A stretch of 64,000 bases of DNA from Vibrio hangzhouensis. Lineage in GTDB: Bacteria > Pseudomonadota > Gammaproteobacteria > Enterobacterales > Vibrionaceae. The notes beneath the pieces were generated by a model, which worked only from the letters and a program-made list of their open reading frames with translations, made no database searches and had not been told where the DNA came from. A program made the position numbers and the translations under genes. Below, piece by piece: positions 39,791 to 49,425 of the stretch (position 1 is its first letter; each line of letters starts with the position of its first letter). The stretch lies in contig NZ_FNVG01000001.1 of the NCBI RefSeq assembly GCF_900107935.1, positions 361,866 to 425,865 of the forward strand, written 5' to 3'.

Positions 39791-40765
39791 ATGGATAACC
39801 GGGTGCCACAAGAACTTTCTAAGTTCGATCTCAAACAACGTCAAGGCAAAGAAGTAGGGTCCCCTCTCGGTCAGCTTAAGATGAGTAGCGTGTTTTATAC
39901 TCACTCAACCATGAAGCAACCTTGGGGCATAAAAATGCCTTCCATTCCGTCAAGTACCATGTTCCATTTGGTTCTCGACGGCGACGCAATTATCAACGTT
40001 TGCAACTCACGGGTAAAACTAGGCCCAGGAGATTTTATATTGCTGCCCCGTGGAGCTGGTCACGATATTGTTGATATTAACAGTACAACCGCTCGTGACT
40101 TGTTTGAGAACAACATTGAAAAAGTGACTGAATTCTATGAGCGTTTAACGACCAATGGATATGGAGACGAAACGATTACACTGTGTGGCACAGTATTGTT
40201 CGATAACGAGGTCACCAAATCCATCATCAGCTCCATGCCCGATTACATCCATATAAAAGCTAACTCGAAGGCTCACCAAACAATAAAAAGCATCGTGCAA
40301 GCTATACAACTAGAAACACAAAATGAAAGTTATGGCACCGGATTGATCGTATCGAAGTTGGCTGATGTTTTAATTCTGCAGTGCATCCGTGCGTGGATTA
40401 ATGATGTGTCCGGTGATAACCCGAACTGGTTAGTTGCACATACTGATAAACGATTATCAAAAGCAATGAAGAAAATTCATGGCGATCCGTCAGCTAACAT
40501 AGACATTGAGTTGTTAGCAGACCTTTCGGGTATGTCTCGAACCACCTTTATAGACTATTTTAAGAAGGTGGTTGGTCAAACTCCTAAAAAATACATTACT
40601 GACTGGCGATTGTCGTTAGCGAGAGAAAGGTTGTCACAAGGCAATGAGCCCGTATTGGTCATTGCCCTTGATGTAGGTTATCAGTCAGAAGCTGCATTTA
40701 GTCGTGCCTATAAAATCAAATATGGCGAGCCTCCATCTCATACAAAAAGCCAACGTACTTGTTAG
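39791..40765 (+). CDS. AraC-family regulator with cupin_6-type sensor
   Basis: 324 residues from the ATG at 39791 after AGGAAG. N-terminal cupin (FHLVLDGDAIINVCNSRVKL, GPGDFILLPRGAGHDI), then two helix-turn-helix motifs (IELLADLSGMSRTTFIDYFKK, PVLVIALDVGYQSEAAFSRA) with the linking GQTPKKYITDWRLSLARERL. This layout matches AraC regulators that control neighbouring oxidoreductase genes. Divergent DUF1772 and convergent NmrA-like genes are candidate targets. Confidence 0.9.
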   Translation: MDNRVPQELSKFDLKQRQGKEVGSPLGQLKMSSVFYTHSTMKQPWGIKMPSIPSSTMFHLVLDGDAIINVCNSRVKLGPGDFILLPRGAGHDIVDINSTTARDLFENNIEKVTEFYERLTTNGYGDETITLCGTVLFDNEVTKSIISSMPDYIHIKANSKAHQTIKSIVQAIQLETQNESYGTGLIVSKLADVLILQCIRAWINDVSGDNPNWLVAHTDKRLSKAMKKIHGDPSANIDIELLADLSGMSRTTFIDYFKKVVGQTPKKYITDWRLSLARERLSQGNEPVLVIALDVGYQSEAAFSRAYKIKYGEPPSHTKSQRTC

Positions 40766-40833
40766 TCGCGATTGAACTGAAGGCGCCAGATTTTAAACAT
40801 GCATACTGCCCCACTGAAGGTGTTATCGCTTGA

Positions 40834-41667
40834 TTAATCCCAGTATCCCGCTTCAATGGTCTTCGCGACATAATCGGCAAACCTGGTAGGCTTACGACCG
40901 GTCGCTTCTTCTACGCCGTTAGTGAGATTTGAGTTTCGACCATCAAACACTACAGTGAACAATTCATTAAGTAACCATTGATAGTCTTCTGGTACATTCT
41001 GACTTTTTAAGAGGGCTAAGTAATCATCGATAGCGACCGACGTAAACTTAATATCCTTACCTAATTGCTTTGCGATCTCCTCAATACAATCTTTAAAAGT
41101 CATTAACTCAGGGCCGGTCACTTCAAACAGACGGTTACGTTTACCCGAGTCCACCAATGCCGCTACCGCTACTTCTGCGATATCATCCACATCGATGAAT
41201 GGTTCAGGGATATTCCCTGCGGGCAGGAAAAGCTCACCACTTAATACGCCTTGCGCCATAAAACTCTCACTGAAATTTTGAGCAAACCAAGACGCTCGAA
41301 CGACATTCCATTCCAGACCACTATTAATCAGTATTTGCTCGGCTTTTTCTGCACGTTCTTCTCCACGACCAGAAAGCAAAACAATATGCTCTATACCCTC
41401 ACTTTTCGCTACGTCTACAAAAGCCTGTATATCACTTTCTGCATTAGGGACAGCTAAGTCAGGTTGATACGTCACATATGCCGCTCTCGCTCCATTCAAG
41501 GCTGTTGGCCATGTGCTGCGGTTTTCCCAATCAAAGTTAGTTTCGGTGCTGCGAGATACCGGTCTGGTTTCGATTCCCCTTTCAAGCAATAGCTTGTTAA
41601 CCCGTACACCTGTTTTCGCGTTTTTTCCGATGATTACAATCGGTGCTGATTTTTTTGAGTCTGACAT
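40834..41667 (-). CDS. NmrA-like NAD(P)-binding protein
   Basis: 277 residues. Rossmann start IVIIGKNAKTGVRVNKLLLE, which is a modified GxxGxxG, then RPVSRSTETNFDWENRSTW, IEHIVLLSGRG, VVRASWFAQNFSE and EPFIDVDDIAEVAVAAL. This is the NmrA/ergot-alkaloid-type atypical SDR group, which acts as NADP sensor or reductase. The usual tyrosine-lysine pair is missing. It ends 68 bp from the convergent AraC gene. Confidence 0.82.
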   Translation of the reverse strand: MSDSKKSAPIVIIGKNAKTGVRVNKLLLERGIETRPVSRSTETNFDWENRSTWPTALNGARAAYVTYQPDLAVPNAESDIQAFVDVAKSEGIEHIVLLSGRGEERAEKAEQILINSGLEWNVVRASWFAQNFSESFMAQGVLSGELFLPAGNIPEPFIDVDDIAEVAVAALVDSGKRNRLFEVTGPELMTFKDCIEEIAKQLGKDIKFTSVAIDDYLALLKSQNVPEDYQWLLNELFTVVFDGRNSNLTNGVEEATGRKPTRFADYVAKTIEAGYWD

Positions 41668-42052
41668 AATTCCTCTCCTAGATTGTGTTTAATGCCTGTT
41701 TCTATCTGGCATCACTATCATGGTCTTGAAGAGTGTTGTTATGAATGATTTAGAGTCCGTATTTGTTAACATAAAGTCTGATAGTCGCCGCATGATTGGG
41801 TGTACGTCCTCGTTCTGTCGAACGGAGCTTTGATTGCAAGGGTAATCTGACACCAATCTCATGCGTTACCAATTTTGGTATTTTCCCTTCGAAACTCTTT
41901 CTTAACCATGACCAAACGAAACGCAGTTCATGGAAAAATCCGTCATATCGAACGGGCATTTTTACCTCGTTCAGTTTTTTAACTTTACTGAAGAAACTAT
42001 GGTGGCTTGGTATGCACAGACACAAAATGATAAATAAGAGTATCCAGATAGC
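41668..42052. other. Intergenic, 385 bp
   Basis: A minus-strand frame (41750-42025; inner start MPVRYDGFFHELRFVWSWLR) is open but has no ribosome site or known relative, and its plus-strand antisense frame is equally open. It is left uncalled. No clear terminator was seen. Confidence 0.35.
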
Positions 42053-42478
42053 ATGAAAAAATTGAACCTCTTCTTTGCAGCTCTCATCTTTACTTTGCTA
42101 ACGGGTTGCTCCTCAACTGCGGCAGTCGTCGATGAAAAAACCAGCAGTTACGCCAAGTCACATAAGCTAGTTGGTCAAGCGTCATGGTATGGTGATAAGT
42201 TCCACGGCAAGCTCACTGCAAGTGGAGAGCGGTATAACATGAGAGCCTATACTGCGGCTCATAAAACCCTGCCTTTTGGAACCATTGTAAGAGTGACTAA
42301 TACAGCGAATGGTAAGTCGGTCGATGTCAAAATCAACGACCGCGGTCCCTTTGTAAAAGGAAGAGTCATTGACCTTTCCTACAAGGCATTTGGGCGAATC
42401 GGCAACACCAATAAAGGTGTAGCACCGGTCAAAATTGACATCGTTGATGATAGTAATAACTTCAGGTACAAGCACTAG
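42053..42478 (+). CDS. RlpA-like double-psi beta-barrel lipoprotein
   Basis: 141 residues. MKKLNLFFAALIFTLLTGC is a lipoprotein signal with lipobox LLTGC. The rest is an RlpA double-psi beta-barrel: GQASWYGDKFHGKLTASGE, AYTAAHKTLPFGTIVRVTN, DVKINDRGPFVKGRVIDLS. The SPOR domain of full RlpA is absent. Septal RlpA proteins cleave denuded glycan strands; the conserved H in TAAHK and D in NDRGP are present, so activity is possible. Confidence 0.87.
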   Translation: MKKLNLFFAALIFTLLTGCSSTAAVVDEKTSSYAKSHKLVGQASWYGDKFHGKLTASGERYNMRAYTAAHKTLPFGTIVRVTNTANGKSVDVKINDRGPFVKGRVIDLSYKAFGRIGNTNKGVAPVKIDIVDDSNNFRYKH

Positions 42479-42736
42479 CCCTTTCGCCACTACTTTTGTG
42501 TCCCCTGAACTAAATAGTGCAGCCAACTGCTGCACTATCAAGAAATCAGAACCGACGTAAATTCAAAGACTGTTTATTTGATCTTCTGATAACCAGCGAT
42601 AAGCAAGTTCAACGGTATTTAATAAGTTCGAGTAGATTCCCCTCCCATTTTCACGCAATTGCTAAACCAGGCAGAATTCAAGCTACAAGCACGGTTTATC
42701 CAGAAATTAATCTATGTGTTCCGTTGATTGAATCCG

Positions 42737-43738
42737 TCAGAAATCAAAAAGCATACGATATAGGGCTTCTCTCGACGCCGGACTGTTGTCTCTGTGCGTT
42801 GCGTACTCAACATGTGTGTCGCCATTCGCTGAAGGTGATAGCTTAATACTCCATAGCGCTTTGAGCTGGTTTGGTACGATTGAATATCTGACATCCATAA
42901 TATGCAGTTCGTTAGTGGGATCCTGCGCTAAGTAACCATTGGAAAACCAACGGAATCGTTCGATGTCTCTGGCTTGCTGTGAGCTCGGGTCGAGCCAGGG
43001 AAAGTCTCTGCTAACGTCGAGTTTGGCAATGGAGTCACCGGGGTAAGTTTTCACTGATGTGCCTACCCTAACTGCATCGACAAAGTAATGTTTTTCTGTC
43101 TCGTAAACCACTTTCCAGACCAGAATATTGGCAAAGCTTGGCTTGGCTTCCAGTTGTATCGGCGTATGTTGTCGAGCTTTGGCTAGCTGCCATCCGGCAG
43201 CCTCTGCTCTGTCTCTTTGTATCATCCCCAGCGTGGGGTAAATTAGCGCCCAAACAAACGCGACACGTGCTAACCAGAGCCTGCGTTTCAAGGTCGCAAA
43301 TAGTAGCAGGGTGATAATTGGGAGTGCGAAAGCTGGGTCAATTACAGATACCGTGTTCCAGGCATAACGTTCATTGGTTAGCGGCCAAAATAGCTGAGTG
43401 CCATAAGAAGTGCATGAATCCAGCAGTGCATGCGTACTGTAGCCCAACGCACAATACAACCAACTTTGTTTAAACGCGAGTCCGCGCTTTTTGGCGTAAA
43501 GTGAATGCAATAGTAGCGCACAAAGAAGACTGCCAATAGGGATAAACAAAAGTGAATGAGTAAATTGACGATGAAACTCCAGGAACAGTAATGGATCACG
43601 CGATGATCGAATGAGAACATCCAAATCTGGTGCCATTCCCGCGAGTAAACCTAACACACCGGCAACGACCAAATGCTGTTTTTTACTTGCGGATTGTGAC
43701 AAAGAGGCGCCCAACACACCCTGCGATAATGGATCCAT
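42737..43738 (-). CDS. YdjM/YbcI-like membrane-bound metal-dependent hydrolase
   Basis: 333 residues from the ATG at 43738 (GGTGAG upstream). Starts MDPLSQGVLGASLSQS; the metal-binding motifs are GMAPDLDVL, HRQFTHSLLF, and YSTHALLDSCTSYG, with several membrane helices in between. The C-terminal third is soluble (from about residue 180). This is the LexA-binding, inner-membrane-associated putative hydrolase group of E. coli YdjM/YbcI. Substrate unknown. Confidence 0.87.
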   Translation of the reverse strand: MDPLSQGVLGASLSQSASKKQHLVVAGVLGLLAGMAPDLDVLIRSSRDPLLFLEFHRQFTHSLLFIPIGSLLCALLLHSLYAKKRGLAFKQSWLYCALGYSTHALLDSCTSYGTQLFWPLTNERYAWNTVSVIDPAFALPIITLLLFATLKRRLWLARVAFVWALIYPTLGMIQRDRAEAAGWQLAKARQHTPIQLEAKPSFANILVWKVVYETEKHYFVDAVRVGTSVKTYPGDSIAKLDVSRDFPWLDPSSQQARDIERFRWFSNGYLAQDPTNELHIMDVRYSIVPNQLKALWSIKLSPSANGDTHVEYATHRDNSPASREALYRMLFDF

Positions 43739-43917
43739 TCTCAACTCACCGATATCATCTAACTGATTTATATATGATAGATGGTGCTAGGCCACTCTAT
43801 CGACTTTAACAGCAAGATATTTTGTCGTGCTCTCATGTTTTCCACCAGCCAGGCTTTCCTATCTTGCTAAAAAGGGTATATACATAGTCTTATATTGTTC
43901 AGAAATTTGGCTCTTTT

Positions 43918-45249
43918 ATGACGCTCAAAGAAGTTCTTCAAATCCGAAATGTTCGTTACTTCCTGATGTTTCGGTGCAGTTACTTTGCGCGCTTTTACTA
44001 CCCTGTTTTCACCCTGCTCTATTTAGACTACGGCTTAACCTTATCTCAATTTGCGATGCTTAATGTGGTTTGGGCGGCCACCATTGTTCTTGCTGAAGTC
44101 CCATCGGGGGCATTTGCTGATGTGCTGGGACGCAAAAAACTCGTGGTGTTGTCCTCGGTTATCATGTTCATCGAAATTGCCATGATCGCTTTTGTTCCCA
44201 CAGGCAACCCGACTCTGGTCTTCATGGTCTTTTTGGTAAACCGTGTACTAAGTGGCTTAGCAATGGCGTTGGCAAGCGGTGCAGATGAAGCCCTGGCTTA
44301 CGACACGTTAAAAGAGTCTGGCCGTGAAGATGTATGGCCGCACATTCTTCAAATTCAGCTTCGCATCGCCTCTGCTGTGGGTATTTTTGTTACTTTACTG
44401 GGTGCGGCCATGTATGACGTTGACTTCATGGCATCCATCTATCGTGCGCTCGGACTCGTTGAGCCAGAAAGTACCCAAGACATTATGCGTATTCCCGTCT
44501 ACGCGACTCTCATCGTTGCACTGATTGCTATTTACTCAGCGGTCAACATGCAGGAAGACAACAAAACGCATGAACGTCATAGTGATAAATGGGCAATGAC
44601 ACAGGCAAGCCTGAGATTAACTCTGAATACGGGTCAGTGGGTACTGTCTATACCTTATGTATTGTTTATTCTGCTTTATTACAGCCTCTTTGAACACACA
44701 TCACGCATGTTCTTAACCATGAACAGCCAGTATTACCGAGCTATCGACATCCCGATTATCTATATCGGTTTTATTGGTGCCGGAGTCAGTGTGTTTAAAA
44801 TTTTGTTCGCCGGACAAAGTCGTAAATTGGCTGAGTACATGGACCCCAAAACCTTCATTACGGTTATGGGCGTCGCGACCATGGCAACCTATTATTGGAT
44901 TAGTCTGGGGTGGTCCATCTATGGCGTGTTACCCGCGCTAATATTGATCTTTATTATTATGACAGTGAACATTTTCATTAGCTTTCACCTCAATAAACAG
45001 ACCGCGTCATACAACAGAGCTACAGTGCTGAGCTTTAAAGGCCTGATGTTTAATCTTGGATACGGTGCTATCGGCGTTTTATACGCCTTCTATTATAAAT
45101 TACTGTCTCAAGACTACACTGCAGAGCAGATAGCACAAGGCATAGACTTCATTGACTCACTGTCTTCATTTTTCTACTACTTCACCTTTTTATTCCTATC
45201 AATCAGCATGATGTTCCATTTTAAAAATAAAAAGCAGGCAATTTTTTGA
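43918..45249 (+). CDS. MFS transporter
   Basis: 443 residues and about twelve membrane helices. The loop 2-3 motif is ADVLGRKKLV, and the first helices have FARFYYPVFTLLYLDYGLTL and VLAEVPSGAFA. A long insertion between helices 5 and 6 (MYDVDFMASIYRALGLVEPE) is unusual. Substrate unknown. It is divergent from the YdjM-like gene. No strong ribosome site is seen before the ATG. Confidence 0.85.
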   Translation: MTLKEVLQIRNVRYFLMFRCSYFARFYYPVFTLLYLDYGLTLSQFAMLNVVWAATIVLAEVPSGAFADVLGRKKLVVLSSVIMFIEIAMIAFVPTGNPTLVFMVFLVNRVLSGLAMALASGADEALAYDTLKESGREDVWPHILQIQLRIASAVGIFVTLLGAAMYDVDFMASIYRALGLVEPESTQDIMRIPVYATLIVALIAIYSAVNMQEDNKTHERHSDKWAMTQASLRLTLNTGQWVLSIPYVLFILLYYSLFEHTSRMFLTMNSQYYRAIDIPIIYIGFIGAGVSVFKILFAGQSRKLAEYMDPKTFITVMGVATMATYYWISLGWSIYGVLPALILIFIIMTVNIFISFHLNKQTASYNRATVLSFKGLMFNLGYGAIGVLYAFYYKLLSQDYTAEQIAQGIDFIDSLSSFFYYFTFLFLSISMMFHFKNKKQAIF

Positions 45250-45445
45250 AGTGACTGCGTATGAGTCATTGACCTAATCGAACCAAGGATAAGTAGGATA
45301 TTAGTGCTTGTGAAATTGGATAGCGAAGTTCAGAGTAAAAACTAGTCCGCCAAGTTTCACTAACAAAACGAGACCAATACGCACGCTTTGTTAGTGAATG
45401 AAGTACTTGTTAATTCTCGCACCAAACTCGGACCACGATTGATGT

Positions 45446-46885
45446 TCAATCCCAGTGGGGTAAAGCAACGGAATCGGCCTCTTCCACCATTTTCATACCA
45501 TCTTCTAACAATAAATACCGGCTGAGCACCAAATACACCACAGCGCTACGCACTTTCATCATATAGTCGTCTTTGGTGGGATATCTCAATGCGAGCTCTT
45601 CTGCTGAATATGGGTCAAACGTACCACCGTTGGCAAAGAAGATGCCACCGCCACCAGCATAATTGAAGTCGATGCCTCCGTAATCACCTAATGGCGCACC
45701 AATAGCAACAGGCGAGCCTACGTTCAACACTGTGGACATATGAGGTAAACGGATACCGCCTTCGGCACTACCATCGCCATCTTGATCCGCGGTATAGACA
45801 TCGCCACCACTCCAACTCATGGCGGCCGGGTCATTTCTTAAGTCCAGAAATGATACCGCTGGCGTATCTACAAAAGATGAATACATTAGCTGACTCGGCG
45901 CCGGAGACATTCCATATTTCACCTGCAAGTAAAGATTCCAGAAGGACGCTCGTACTGCGGGTACCACTGAAACTGGATTTTGCTTGAATTCAAATCCGAA
46001 TCCACCAAAAACTATGTCAAATGGCAAAAAGTTGGCATCAATATGGGCAAGTCCGGCATATTCATAAACCGATAAGTACTCTGACGGTGCTCTCAGCGCT
46101 CCACTACCAATGGACAACTCTATCTCACTCTGGGTATTAAATGCGATGGTCGGTACGTGTTTCTCTGGAGGTTCACTGCAATTGTGATACGCCCAGGGGA
46201 AGGTTGTATCCTGAAGTGAGCGGCAAATCCCCCCAGCCACACCCAGGAACAGTCCATCAAAAATTGGTGTGCCTCTTTTTCCGTTCAACTCACTGGTAAG
46301 CATATCAGCAAGTAACTTGCCTGATTGTGACCAGCCAAAGCCAATGGTATGTTGGATTTTACAACCCGGTTTCGCGGATAAATATTTCTCAAGCTTGGTT
46401 TGTCGTACTGCTTTAGAGAGCTCCTCTAACACAATGTATCCATCGGTAGCTTGCTCCAAATGACCGCTACCCTCGTAGTCTATGACGCTCTTATTCCACT
46501 GGACACTGTAGTAAGTAAACCCTGCGTCATTATTTCTGCCTGAGAGAACGTCATCTCCCAAAAACATTCTCGCAAAATAAAGTGGCGTATAACCTAGAGG
46601 GGTAATGGGAAATTCAAATAACACACTGTTTACGACGTCGATGACGGCCGTGTTATTACATTTCCCCTTAGGGAATAATGCTGTAACAGGGACGGTAAAT
46701 GAGCCACGACTCCTGTCGCTTCGAACAAAACTGCCGGAAAAGTCAGCAGTCACCTCAATGTAAGCCTTATTGGCCAAAGAGGTATCGGTGGTGGCTACAT
46801 TGGAAAATGTCGAATTTGCGAACACAGCTGCGGAGACAAACCAGGTGAGGTACGAAAGGATTTTTATCAGGTTGGTTAGCTTCAT
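45446..46885 (-). CDS. Exported alpha/beta hydrolase of the Abhydrolase_10 type
   Basis: 479 residues with a signal peptide (KILSYLTWFVSAAVFA) and AGGAGG before the ATG. The core has the nucleophile elbow IGFGWSQSGKLLADML, GTPIFDGLFLGVAGG and TIAFNTQSEIELS, then YEYAGLAHIDANF near the histidine. This is the pattern of the large alpha/beta hydrolase domain family PF20091, found in exported proteins of uncertain substrate. Esterase activity is inferred from the serine elbow. Confidence 0.75.
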   Translation of the reverse strand: MKLTNLIKILSYLTWFVSAAVFANSTFSNVATTDTSLANKAYIEVTADFSGSFVRSDRSRGSFTVPVTALFPKGKCNNTAVIDVVNSVLFEFPITPLGYTPLYFARMFLGDDVLSGRNNDAGFTYYSVQWNKSVIDYEGSGHLEQATDGYIVLEELSKAVRQTKLEKYLSAKPGCKIQHTIGFGWSQSGKLLADMLTSELNGKRGTPIFDGLFLGVAGGICRSLQDTTFPWAYHNCSEPPEKHVPTIAFNTQSEIELSIGSGALRAPSEYLSVYEYAGLAHIDANFLPFDIVFGGFGFEFKQNPVSVVPAVRASFWNLYLQVKYGMSPAPSQLMYSSFVDTPAVSFLDLRNDPAAMSWSGGDVYTADQDGDGSAEGGIRLPHMSTVLNVGSPVAIGAPLGDYGGIDFNYAGGGGIFFANGGTFDPYSAEELALRYPTKDDYMMKVRSAVVYLVLSRYLLLEDGMKMVEEADSVALPHWD

Positions 46886-47111
46886 GATAGCCCTCCTAAG
46901 TATGAAGGCGCTTTGTTAATGACAGAGTTATCACTAGCAAAGTCTAGCCGAGTTTACCTCCGTTTGCGCTACAAGGTGTATTCAACAGTTTCGATTCGAT
47001 ACCATGACTTCATACTTACAAGAGCTTACATTCACCAAGTTGTGTCTTAAGTGATATCTGCCCTGTTCCTTTCACCCCTAGCAATATCAGGAGCTCTGAA
47101 TGTGCTACAGG

Positions 47112-47606
47112 TCAGCCTCCCGTTCTTCCCGAAACACCAAAAAACTGCTCAGGTGTTTTCTCCACTTGATTCTCGATGACAAACTCTAATTCCGTTGCCA
47201 AGGGAGAGTTCAAGGCAAGTAATGTGTTCAGATCTTTACGGGCAAGATCGTCATTCCCCATTTGCACATGCAACACTCCTCTATACATGTAGGGTTCAGG
47301 CAAGTTAGGCGCTAATGATATGGCTTTGTTGTAATGAAATAACGCTGTGGTGTAATGGTCAGCCCCTTGTTTTCGCAATGTATAGGCCAGGTTATTATGC
47401 GCTTCCGCCCAGCTTTTCTTGTTTGCGATTACACTGCGAAACTTTCTTTCTGCGGCTCTAAACTGCTTGTCCATCATCAGATCCACGCCTTCGTTGTAAA
47501 GCCGCAGCGATTTGTTTTGCGAATTTGAGCTGCTATAACCAGACCCTGCACCGTACGCAGCGACACTAACCAGTAATGCAAACCAAGCTACAAACATTAT
47601 TTTCAT
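47112..47606 (-). CDS. Exported TPR-repeat protein
   Basis: 164 residues. Signal peptide MKIMFVAWFALLVSVAAYG; then two to three TPR units (RLYNEGVDLMMDKQFRAAER, WAEAHNNLAYTLRKQGADHY, PYMYRGVLHVQMGNDDLARK). TPR units mediate protein contacts in the periplasm; the partner is unknown. No operon partner is evident. Confidence 0.82.
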   Translation of the reverse strand: MKIMFVAWFALLVSVAAYGAGSGYSSSNSQNKSLRLYNEGVDLMMDKQFRAAERKFRSVIANKKSWAEAHNNLAYTLRKQGADHYTTALFHYNKAISLAPNLPEPYMYRGVLHVQMGNDDLARKDLNTLLALNSPLATELEFVIENQVEKTPEQFFGVSGRTGG

Positions 47607-47876
47607 GATGACTTATCTATGTTGAATCTACCTTGATTGTTGTACGCAACCTTGTGAACTTCTGGTCAATAGATGATTGCCTGAGAGCCCTTAAAATGTA
47701 TCAACAAACATTGATCAACCTATCACCCACGCCGAATTAGAACATTTATCTACAACACCAACTAAAGCACGAGCCAATATGAGATTATCCACTAAATACA
47801 TAAATTTAGTGGTTCAATGCACTACAAAGCATATTTCCCAGCACCAAAAAACATGTACAAAATGTGACCGCAAACT

Positions 47877-47920
47877 CTCATCCTTTTCGCTCATCCTTCT
47901 GAAAATGTCACAAAGGATGA
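47877..47920 (+). promoter_or_regulatory. Candidate MalT boxes
   Basis: CTCATCC at 47877-47883 and again at 47890-47896 (direct repeats 13 bp apart), and the opposite-strand form GGATGA at 47915-47920. The core GGA(T/G)GA matches the MalT box. They lie 67-110 bp before the lipoprotein gene at 47987. Confidence 0.5.
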
Positions 47921-47986
47921 ACAACCAAATCAAACCCGTCGTTACGCTCATCAAGCCCTATTAGTAAATTAACAAAAGGACAACTA

Positions 47987-48520
47987 ATGACATTACTAAA
48001 ATCTGTGCTGTCTGTGGCAGTGGTAAGCACTTTAATGTTTGGATGCGCATCCGATCCGGCTGGTTCATCAGAGAAAGAGCAACCAAAAACCAATACGAGT
48101 GAAGTGAAAGCGGCAGCGTTCGTTGATCCTGGCGCTGCCTTTATGAGCGCATGCGACAACCCAACGATCAGTGAACAAGGTCCGGTGCAAAAACCTTTGT
48201 TTGTAGTCGGCACATTTACCGACTCAAACTGGAATCACGTTAACAACAGAAAATTTGCATACAAGGGCAATGGCGTATACCAAGCTGTCGTGAGTGAAAA
48301 AGCAGGCAAGTTCTCGATGCAATATGCCGCAAGAGACTGGAAGCCACAATTTACTGCCGACGGCAAAACACTTGCAGTAGGGGAAAGCAAAGTGCTCAAA
48401 TGGGGCGGTTACGCCAAAGACACCAAGACGACGATTGCAGAAGCCGGTCAATATGTCTGGACCATCAAGTTTGACGAAAAGGCCAATCCACAAGCCATCA
48501 CTTTGGCGAAGTGTTCCTAA
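47987..48520 (+). CDS. Lipoprotein, possibly starch/maltodextrin-binding
   Basis: 177 residues. MTLLKSVLSVAVVSTLMFGC is a lipoprotein signal with lipobox LMFGC. After a Ser/Lys/Thr linker (AGSSEKEQPKTNTSE) there is one beta-rich domain (KPLFVVGTFTDSNWNHVN, FAYKGNGVYQAVVSEKAG, KFSMQYAARDWKPQFTADG, QYVWTIKFDEKANPQAITL) that looks like the SusE/SusF or E-set carbohydrate-binding type, with aromatic residues. MalT-like boxes upstream support a role with maltodextrins. The function is inferred and not proved. Confidence 0.65.
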   Translation: MTLLKSVLSVAVVSTLMFGCASDPAGSSEKEQPKTNTSEVKAAAFVDPGAAFMSACDNPTISEQGPVQKPLFVVGTFTDSNWNHVNNRKFAYKGNGVYQAVVSEKAGKFSMQYAARDWKPQFTADGKTLAVGESKVLKWGGYAKDTKTTIAEAGQYVWTIKFDEKANPQAITLAKCS

Positions 48521-48662
48521 TTACTCTACCCTCGTGCCGCTCACTTGGAGTGGCACTACCTGTCTTGTTTTCACTTCAAACGGCCTTTCTGTAACAAAAT
48601 CTCGTATCGGATATTGCACTTAAACCAATACAGCCGTTATCATTAGTTTTATTATTATTGAA

Positions 48663-49391
48663 ATGATAGCTCTTATGAAAAAACACGAACAACTGGTTCA
48701 GGACTTGATTGGGAAAATATGTCAAAATGCGATTACGTATAAACTCCCGTCAGAGCGAGAGCTTGTTGAAAAATACCAGTTATCTCGATTTTCGGTAAGA
48801 AAAGCGCTTTCAAAGTTAGAGGCTATTGGCGTTGTAAAGCCTAAAACTGGCTCTGGTTATTACGTCAACACGTCTGTTATTGGTTCTCCGCTGATTTATA
48901 ACTCCATAACAGAAAATAGCTTTGATGACATTTCATACAAAAAAGTACAATTGAATAAGCGCATTCCAAGCATCCACGAAATGCAAGTATTTTCCATTGG
49001 AGAAAATGATTACCTTTGGCATATCAAAAGATTACGAATCGTCCAGGATAAAATCACTCAAATTGAAGAAACCATCCTGCCTGTTCATTTATTTCCAAAA
49101 ATGAATGAACAAATCATTGAAAGCTCGTTGCAAAAGTATGCAATTTCTTTAGGGTTACAAATTGATAGTTATTTAACCAGCTATAAAGCTGTAAATATAT
49201 CAGCAGACAACGCCAATATTTTAAAATGTAAACGTTCGACTCCTGCAATGAATATTACGAATAGAGGATTTTTAACTTCAGGTGAAGTATTCATCGAAAG
49301 TGATATCATTGATATTAATTATCAATGTACCTACCACACTAAATTTAACAATGAAAGTTTGCAGTTTCGGGATCAACACGACCGCGATTGA
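48663..49391 (+). CDS. GntR-family regulator with UTRA domain
   Basis: 242 residues (or 238 from the ATG at 48675). Winged helix YKLPSERELVEKYQLSRFSV and RKALSKLEAIGVVKPKTGSG, then a UTRA effector domain (HEMQVFSIGENDYLWHIKRL, IEETILPVHLFP). HutC/FadR-type UTRA regulators sense sugar or amino-sugar compounds. It is convergent with the ManD-like gene and near the EIIBC; an inverted repeat in the ManD-EIIBC promoter region may be its target. Confidence 0.9.
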   Translation: MIALMKKHEQLVQDLIGKICQNAITYKLPSERELVEKYQLSRFSVRKALSKLEAIGVVKPKTGSGYYVNTSVIGSPLIYNSITENSFDDISYKKVQLNKRIPSIHEMQVFSIGENDYLWHIKRLRIVQDKITQIEETILPVHLFPKMNEQIIESSLQKYAISLGLQIDSYLTSYKAVNISADNANILKCKRSTPAMNITNRGFLTSGEVFIESDIIDINYQCTYHTKFNNESLQFRDQHDRD

Positions 49392-49425
49392 AGCGGTCGT
49401 CGTTGTTAGCTTGTTGGCTATAAGC

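Noticed and set aside
41750..42025. 91-codon minus-strand ORF
   Set aside because: No ribosome site or known family, and an equally long open frame exists antisense to it, which suggests chance.
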